From NCBI GenBank assembly GCA_021785155.1, contig JAJYGE010000066.1, positions 1-11,000 on the forward strand: 11,000 bases of DNA, given 5' to 3'. This document shows, piece after piece, positions 6,796 through 11,000 of the stretch. The position numbers and the translations under genes were made by a program. The stretch is from Planctomycetota bacterium (GTDB lineage Bacteria > Planctomycetota > Phycisphaerae > WQYP01). The notes beneath the pieces were generated by a model. It did not search any database. It was not told the DNA's origin and saw only the letters and a program-made list of their open reading frames with translations. Position 1 is the first letter of the stretch. Every line of letters starts with the position of its first letter.

Positions 6796-6839
6796 CTCAA
6801 GTGGTGATGAGAGTTGTTTAGCTTTACGGGAGTTGCAAC

Positions 6840-7739
6840 ATGCGGCGAGCACCAAAAAATCAAGATAACGTCGATATATCTTCCGCGCTTTCCGGTTGGA
6901 GTTTTGAACCGGGGCAAGTCAACGTTCGCATTATTCGCGGCCGTGACGGCAAACCCAAAATACAATTACGACTGGACCTGGGGCTGCTTCAAATGGAAGT
7001 CAATGGCCGGCCCGATGGAAAACGCCCGCACAAACATCCGTCCGAACTGGATTTTCAACTCTTCCAAATGAAGAAGCATCGGGAATCCAATCACGATATT
7101 ACTCATTTTCAGCTTACCCAGCGGGACTGTCGGCGGCTGCGGGAAGAGTCCGCGATGTTTTATCACCGTTATTTGAGTTTGTTTGTACTGGGTCAGTATG
7201 ACGGCGTGGTGCGCGACACCCGGCACAATATAGGTATATTAAATCTTTGTCAAAAATATGGGCCTACGGAACATGATCGCGCAATCCTGGAGCAATATCG
7301 CCCCTATATTATCATGATGGAAGGGCGGGCCAGAGCATGTGCGGCTTTACGGGATGGCTATGTCAATACCGCGCTTTGTTATCTCCGCGGCACATTGAAA
7401 ACAGTTATTGACACATACGGCAACCCAGCCGCCAAGGAATCTCCGGAAGCGCTGATTCTCTCTGATATGATTCATGACATCCGTCGGCAGTTACCGCCGG
7501 ATCCCCGCGAGGAACTCACTTTGATGCTGCAGCGGGCGGTGGCCGGCGAAAAATATGAGGAGGCCGCCCAACTGCGGGATCAACTCATGGCTCTGCACAC
7601 CACCGGAGCGGTGATGGCTAAACCGCCTGCTCGAACGACGACATCCAAGCGCGGGGCCGCGTCACGCAAGAGTCGCCGCAAGGTAACGCCCGATTCACAA
7701 TCGCAGGATCACCCCGCCAGCGACTCCGGCACAATTTGA
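6840..7739 (+). CDS. UVR-motif protein of planctomycete type
   Basis: A 299-residue soluble protein. Residues 19-75 form a conserved-looking N-terminal module (GWSFEPGQVNVR, then KIQLRLDLGLLQMEVNGRPD) that I recognise from planctomycete genomes but that has no known function to me. The middle (about 98-190) is helical and TPR-like, around HRYLSLFVLGQYDGVVRDT. Residues 222-253 are a UVR motif (EKYEEAAQLRDQL core), the short helical hairpin shared by UvrB, UvrC, ClpC and McsA that mediates protein contacts. The tail from about 260 is basic and disordered, with KRGAASRKSRRK, suggesting nucleic acid or acidic-partner contact. GGGAG lies about 7 bp before the ATG. It is transcribed alone between its own promoter and a strong terminator. 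It is not UvrB or UvrC itself: no helicase or nuclease motifs are present. Confidence 0.8.
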   Translation: MRRAPKNQDNVDISSALSGWSFEPGQVNVRIIRGRDGKPKIQLRLDLGLLQMEVNGRPDGKRPHKHPSELDFQLFQMKKHRESNHDITHFQLTQRDCRRLREESAMFYHRYLSLFVLGQYDGVVRDTRHNIGILNLCQKYGPTEHDRAILEQYRPYIIMMEGRARACAALRDGYVNTALCYLRGTLKTVIDTYGNPAAKESPEALILSDMIHDIRRQLPPDPREELTLMLQRAVAGEKYEEAAQLRDQLMALHTTGAVMAKPPARTTTSKRGAASRKSRRKVTPDSQSQDHPASDSGTI

Positions 7740-7770
7740 TTTCTATCGACGCTATGAGCCGATTACGTTT

Positions 7771-7804
7771 TAAGGGTTGCCCGGGGCGGCCCTTATTTTT
7801 ATAT
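7771..7804 (+). terminator. Intrinsic terminator after the UVR-motif gene
   Basis: An 11-bp stem (7771-7781 with 7785-7795, including two G-U pairs) closes a 3-nt CGG loop and is followed directly by a T-rich tract from 7796. It starts 32 bp after the stop at 7739. The opposite strand has no U-tract, so it works in the plus direction only. Confidence 0.85.
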
Positions 7805-8239
7805 TTGTTTATATGTTGATTTGTTAGTTTAAAATATCCTCCCCTTCCAGCCCCATTGACCCACGGAGAGGCCAAGATCGGCTGTTTCCGCGCCGCATCC
7901 CCCACCTCGGCCAGCTTTTTTCACCGCGAATTGTTGTCACGGGTGCGTGACACTTGCGGCGGACCGCTTTTTCATCAGTAAGCCAACCACCGTTCCAGCG
8001 CGCCGCGGACGGTGCTCTTCTAAGAACACCAAGCGGGTGAAAATAAGGGCATGTCTTAACCACTATCCAAGCACTGATCGCGGCCTTTGAAGGCCCCTGC
8101 CGGGCGCTTTCTAAAAACGCAACGTCTTGAGTTAGCTATAAACAGGCGGTGAAGAGAGGGAGTGAAAAAAAGACGGGATGCCTCACAATGGAGTTCTAGA
8201 CCGGCGGGAGTTCCGTCGTTCCCATTATCGTAACGGCTG
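7805..8239. other. Gene-free stretch rich in short hairpins
   Basis: No frame here has protein-like composition together with a ribosome binding site. Several short dyads occur: TGTCAC/GTGACA (7935-7952, 6-nt loop), GCGG-CGGA-CCGC followed by five T (7956-7972), GGTGCTCTT/AAGAACACC with one mismatch (8011-8030), and GGCCTT/AAGGCC (8082-8095). It lies between two convergent genes, so it should hold the trpS terminator, but none is clear. It could be a decayed gene, an unrecognised small RNA or plain spacer. I could not match it to RNase P RNA, tmRNA, SRP RNA or a known riboswitch. Confidence 0.4.
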
Positions 8240-9352
8240 TCAAAACACAAGTTTTCGCGGGAGAAAGTCCTGTTTTAACGCAATCTTGGCCAGGCGGAGT
8301 GTTTCTTCCGCTACGGCATTGGCGCGGGCAGTGCCGTCCCGCAGTACCGTCAGAAGTTGGGCCGGGTCTTTTTCAAACGTCAACCGGCGCTGCCGCATGG
8401 GTTCAATTAATGTCACCAGCACATCGACAAGTTTTTTCTTGCATTCCACATCGCCAGTGCCGCCGGCGCGGTATCTTTCTTCCGCTTCCCGCACCCAGGT
8501 GGTATCCGGATTGAACGTTTCATGAAATATCCATAATGGATTATTTTCCACGCTGCCGGGATCGGTGGCTTTTTTTCGATTCGGATCGGTGTACATGGAC
8601 ATGACTTTTTTGCGGATGGTATCCGGATCGTCACTTAAATAAATCGCATTGTTCAGAGATTTGCTCATCTTGAGCAACTGCCCGTGCGGGCCGGGGCCGC
8701 CAATGCCCACCAGCCGCCGCACGCGGCCCAGACGCGGTTCGATTACCGGAAAAAGACCGCCGGCCTGAACATAGTGTTCATCCGGCGTTTGCGGATCAAC
8801 ACCACAATAGATTTGATCAAATCGGCGTGCCACCTCGCGCGTAAGTTCCAGATGAGCCAGTTGATCCTCCCCCACCGGCACCAACGCGGGACGGAAGGCC
8901 AGAATGTCGGCAATTTGACCGATGGGATACAGCAAAAAGCCGAAGCTGTAACTGTCACCGAGATTTTTATCGCGAATTTCATCTTTGATCGTGGGGTTGC
9001 GCATCAGGCGGGAAAAAGGAACCAGCATGCTGAAAAAAAAGGTCAACTCCGCGATGGCGGGAATTTCCGATTGTACAAACACGGTGCTTTTCGTCGGATC
9101 AATTCCGGCGGCAAGATAATCAGCCGCAATATCCAACACGCTCTGGCGGATATCCATCGGCTGTTCCGCCCGCGTGGTAAAAGCATGGGCGTTGGCGATA
9201 ATAAAATAACAATCAAACTGATTTTGAAGCGCAACGCGATTTTCCAACGAACCGACAAAGTGGCCCAGGTGCAGGCGGCCCGTGGGCGTATCACCGGTAA
9301 GAATTCGGGGTCTGGCGGAAGTATGGGAAATATGGGCGGCAGGATCGTTCAT
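8240..9352 (-). CDS. trpS: Tryptophan-tRNA ligase
   Basis: A 370-residue class I aminoacyl-tRNA synthetase that charges tRNA-Trp using ATP. The HIGH motif is TGRLHLGHFVGSL (residues 24-36, HLGH 28-31) and the KMSKS loop is LLKMSKSLNN (226-235). VPVGEDQLAHLELTRE (158-173) is the tryptophan-synthetase signature that separates it from tyrosyl-tRNA synthetase. It is somewhat longer than the usual 325-350 residues, mostly through insertions in the C-terminal half. The ATG at 9352 is chosen because GGAG lies 5 bp upstream on the minus strand; the frame is open a further 38 codons, but that part runs into the tRNA gene. It is preceded on the same strand by tRNA-Tyr, 37 bp away, and converges with the UVR-motif gene. 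Confidence 0.96.
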   Translation of the reverse strand: MNDPAAHISHTSARPRILTGDTPTGRLHLGHFVGSLENRVALQNQFDCYFIIANAHAFTTRAEQPMDIRQSVLDIAADYLAAGIDPTKSTVFVQSEIPAIAELTFFFSMLVPFSRLMRNPTIKDEIRDKNLGDSYSFGFLLYPIGQIADILAFRPALVPVGEDQLAHLELTREVARRFDQIYCGVDPQTPDEHYVQAGGLFPVIEPRLGRVRRLVGIGGPGPHGQLLKMSKSLNNAIYLSDDPDTIRKKVMSMYTDPNRKKATDPGSVENNPLWIFHETFNPDTTWVREAEERYRAGGTGDVECKKKLVDVLVTLIEPMRQRRLTFEKDPAQLLTVLRDGTARANAVAEETLRLAKIALKQDFLPRKLVF

Positions 9353-9389
9353 TGATACTCCAATAATTACGTGGAAGTATACGTGGATA

Positions 9390-9472
9390 TGGGCGCGGCA
9401 GGATTCGAACCTGCGTAGGCATAAGCCAACGGATTTACAGTCCGTCCCTTTTGGCCGCTCAGGCACACGCCC
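9390..9472 (-). tRNA. tRNA-Tyr (anticodon GTA)
   Basis: The minus strand folds as a class II tRNA. The 7-bp acceptor is GGGCGTG with CGCGCCC and the discriminator base is A. The anticodon stem is ACGGA/TCCGT with loop CTGTAAA, giving GTA for tyrosine. A long variable arm contains a GGC-TTAT-GCC hairpin, and the T arm is GCAGG-TTCGAAT-CCTGC. The 3' CCA is not encoded. Confidence 0.96.
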
Positions 9473-9485
9473 TTTTGGGATCGGT

Positions 9486-9514
9486 AATATACCAAAGTTT
9501 TCGGTTTAGGCCAA
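9486..9514 (-). promoter_or_regulatory. Promoter candidate for tRNA-Tyr (and possibly trpS)
   Basis: On the minus strand TTGGCC (9509-9514) and TATATT (9486-9491) are spaced by 17 bp, placing the start about 5 nt before the tRNA. A perfect TTGACA at 9522-9527 is 30 bp from the -10 and so is probably not the working -35. The region lies back to back with the pyrC promoter. Confidence 0.45.
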
Positions 9515-9527
9515 TTTTTTTTGTCAA

Positions 9528-9556
9528 TTCACCTTAGGGCCGGGGGCGTTTATACT
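9528..9556 (+). promoter_or_regulatory. Leaderless-type promoter of pyrC
   Basis: TTCACC (9528-9533) and TATACT (9551-9556) are separated by 17 bp. The ATG at 9564 lies 7 nt after the -10, so the transcript should begin at the start codon. No Shine-Dalgarno is present (the bases before ATG read CTGGGCC). Confidence 0.55.
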
Positions 9557-9563
9557 CTGGGCC

Positions 9564-10859
9564 ATGAAAAATGATCAATTGCTTATTACCAACGGCATTG
9601 TCCTGGATCCCAGCCGCCAAAAGCCCGAACAATTGGAAGTGCTGGTCACCGATGGAGTAATTCGGGCCGTGGGCACCGGCCTGAAGGCCACCGCACCAAG
9701 CGCCACCGTCCTTGATGCTCGGGGCGCTTACGTCGCTCCGGGTCTCATTGATATCCATGTTCATTTGCGGGAACCGGGGCAGGAACATAAGGAAACCATT
9801 GCCACCGGATCGGCGGCGGCGGTGGCGGGCGGCTTTACCACCATCTGCTGTATGCCCAATACGACTCCCGCGCTGGACACCGATTCCCAAATTGAGTTTG
9901 TTCTCACGCAGGCGGCGCGCACCGCCTTATGCCGGGTGCGTCCATTTGGTGCCATAACCAAAGGGCGCGAAGGCAAGGAACTCGCCGAACTCCAACTCAT
10001 GCACGACGCCGGAGCCGTGGGCTTCAGTGATGACGGCTGGGGCGTGGCGTCCGCCGCCGTGATGCTCAAGGCCCTGCAATATGTCAAAATGTTTGATGGT
10101 CTCATCAGCCAACATTGTGAAGAACCCACCCTTTCTGGCGGAGCCATGAACGCCGGCGTCACCGCCTTACGCCTGGGCCTGGGCGGAATACCGGCGGTGG
10201 CGGAAGAATTAATGATCGCCCGCGATCTGCAACTCAATGCCCGGATCAAGGCACGCTATCATGTCCAGCACATCAGCACGGCCGGTGCGGTGGAACTGGT
10301 CCGACGGGCCAAAGCCGACGGCCAAAGCGTGACGGCGGAAGTCACGCCCCATCATCTGCTGCTGACGGATACTTTTTGTGCCAACTATGACACCAATTTC
10401 AAAATGAATCCGCCGCTGCGTTCCCGGAAAGATGTGGAGGCCTGCATTGCCGGTGTAGCCGATGGCACCATTGACTGCCTGGCAACGGATCACGCACCGC
10501 ACGCCCGGGAAGAAAAAGAATTGGAATTTGACCGGGCACCTTTCGGCATTCTGGGTCTGGAAACCGCCCTGCCGCTGTACATTGACGCACTGGTTAAGCC
10601 CGGACACATCAGTTGGATGGAACTGATCAGAAAATTGACGGCGCAACCGGCGCGGATTGCCCGCCTGAAAGATTGCGGTTCACTGACGCCCGGTTCGCCG
10701 GCCGATCTGGTGATTATCAACCCGGAAGAAGCGTGGACTATCAATGCCGAGAAAACCTATAGCAAGAGCAATAACACTCCCTTTACAGGCCGCAAAGTTC
10801 TGGGCCGCGTAACACACACCATTTTTGGCGGACGGATTGTATATTCGCTTAATAAATAA
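9564..10859 (+). CDS. pyrC: Dihydroorotase, type I
   Basis: A 431-residue amidohydrolase catalysing the reversible closure of carbamoyl-aspartate to dihydroorotate, the third step of pyrimidine synthesis. The metal-binding and substrate residues of the type I (long) class are all in place: H65 and H67 with R69 in DIHVHLREPG (63-72), D156 or D157 in GFSDDG, H184 in SQHCEEP, H236 in HVQHIST and the catalytic D309 in ATDHAPH. MPNTTP (97-102) and NFKMNPPLR (278-286) are further hallmarks. Length is normal. Allantoinase or hydantoinase are excluded by the dihydroorotase-specific motifs. It is not beside pyrB, with which it is often paired. Its start follows a promoter with no ribosome binding site, so it is probably translated from a leaderless message. 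Confidence 0.96.
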   Translation: MKNDQLLITNGIVLDPSRQKPEQLEVLVTDGVIRAVGTGLKATAPSATVLDARGAYVAPGLIDIHVHLREPGQEHKETIATGSAAAVAGGFTTICCMPNTTPALDTDSQIEFVLTQAARTALCRVRPFGAITKGREGKELAELQLMHDAGAVGFSDDGWGVASAAVMLKALQYVKMFDGLISQHCEEPTLSGGAMNAGVTALRLGLGGIPAVAEELMIARDLQLNARIKARYHVQHISTAGAVELVRRAKADGQSVTAEVTPHHLLLTDTFCANYDTNFKMNPPLRSRKDVEACIAGVADGTIDCLATDHAPHAREEKELEFDRAPFGILGLETALPLYIDALVKPGHISWMELIRKLTAQPARIARLKDCGSLTPGSPADLVIINPEEAWTINAEKTYSKSNNTPFTGRKVLGRVTHTIFGGRIVYSLNK

Positions 10860-10903
10860 TTAAATTGAGAAATGCTGATGTAAGGGTTAAAAACTAGTGC
10901 TCT

Positions 10904-10928
10904 GTCACGCCTAAATATTAGGATTGAC
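10904..10928. repeat. 25-bp interrupted palindrome, possible insertion-sequence end
   Basis: GTCA-cg-CCTAA-ATA-TTAGG-at-TGAC is symmetrical around 10916, with 9 of 11 positions paired per arm. It lies 45 bp after pyrC and 44 bp before the next gene start. It may be an operator, or the subterminal part of a mobile element whose outer end would be near 10895-10900. Confidence 0.4.
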
Positions 10929-10971
10929 GGAGGGCCAGGGGGTTGTGGGCGCGAAGGGAGGAGGAAAGTGT

Positions 10972-11000
10972 ATGGGAACATACATTGACGACGAGCGCCA
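10972..11000 (+). CDS. Start of an unidentified gene cut by the window edge
   Basis: An ATG at 10972 has AGGAGG (10959-10964) 7 bp upstream, one of the strongest ribosome binding sites in the window. The nine complete codons read MGTYIDDER, after which the sequence ends. This is too short to name. The purine-rich leader and nearby dyad would fit a transposase gene or another separately regulated unit. Confidence 0.45.

Noticed and set aside
6706..6807. 33-codon basic ORF (MARIILGRMKTEFKK...) before the UVR-motif gene
   Set aside because: It runs through the palindrome and the TATAAT, no promoter is seen for it, and its Lys/Arg content follows from the base composition; coding is unlikely.
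7824..8063. Minus-strand open frame of 79 codons
   Set aside because: Composition rich in Trp, Arg and Gly without a fold-like pattern, no ribosome binding site, no family resemblance.
8056..8250. Minus-strand open frame of 64 codons overlapping the trpS 3' end
   Set aside because: No ribosome binding site and no recognisable motif; it overlaps trpS in another frame.
10951..10970. GAGGAAAG segment as the conserved 5' part of RNase P RNA
   Set aside because: The bases that must follow (TCCGGGC) are absent; it is better explained as a ribosome binding site for the ATG at 10972.

Overview
The window looks like ordinary chromosome from a free-living bacterium of moderate GC, most likely a member of the Planctomycetota (Phycisphaerae-like). 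The main hint is the gene at 6840-7739. It encodes a UVR-motif protein whose N-terminal half I recognise as a type seen mainly in planctomycete genomes. Several -10 boxes read close to TATAAT, and some genes have strong Shine-Dalgarno sites while two appear leaderless. The assignment is inferred from recognition, not from a search.

Left part (1-1394): three genes lie on the minus strand. In transcription order they encode a small CBS-pair protein (811-1248), a tandem ACT-domain protein (273-761) and a 59-residue two-helix membrane protein of the phospholipase D N-terminal type (58-237). The CBS gene is divergent from an MFS exporter of the fosmidomycin-resistance type (1395-2585). The 146-bp divergent region holds a perfect inverted repeat lying over the exporter's core promoter and an imperfect hairpin in the CBS leader.

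Middle (2586-7804, plus strand): methionine sulfoxide reductase B (2786-3250) follows a leader that contains a possible 45-codon upstream ORF overlapping its start. Next come an AsmA-like membrane-anchored protein (3345-4181) and an ArsB/NhaD-type permease (4178-5470), joined by a GTGA stop/start overlap. A UDP-glucuronate decarboxylase-like SDR enzyme (5603-6589) follows, then the UVR-motif protein, which ends at a clear intrinsic terminator (7771-7804).

Right part (7805-11000): a 435-bp gene-free stretch rich in short hairpins separates the terminator from the convergent trpS (8240-9352, minus). A tRNA-Tyr(GTA) lies just upstream of trpS on the same strand, so the two may be co-transcribed. 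Type I dihydroorotase pyrC (9564-10859, plus) has a leaderless-looking promoter. Beyond pyrC lies a 25-bp dyad, followed by a strong ribosome binding site and the first codons of a gene cut by the window edge. This could be the end of an insertion sequence, but that is not proven.

I found no CRISPR array, rRNA, complete mobile element or defence cassette. The genes are mostly housekeeping or membrane functions. The points most worth a second look are regulatory: the operator-like palindrome at the exporter promoter, the leaderless starts, the msrB upstream ORF and the AsmA-permease pair.
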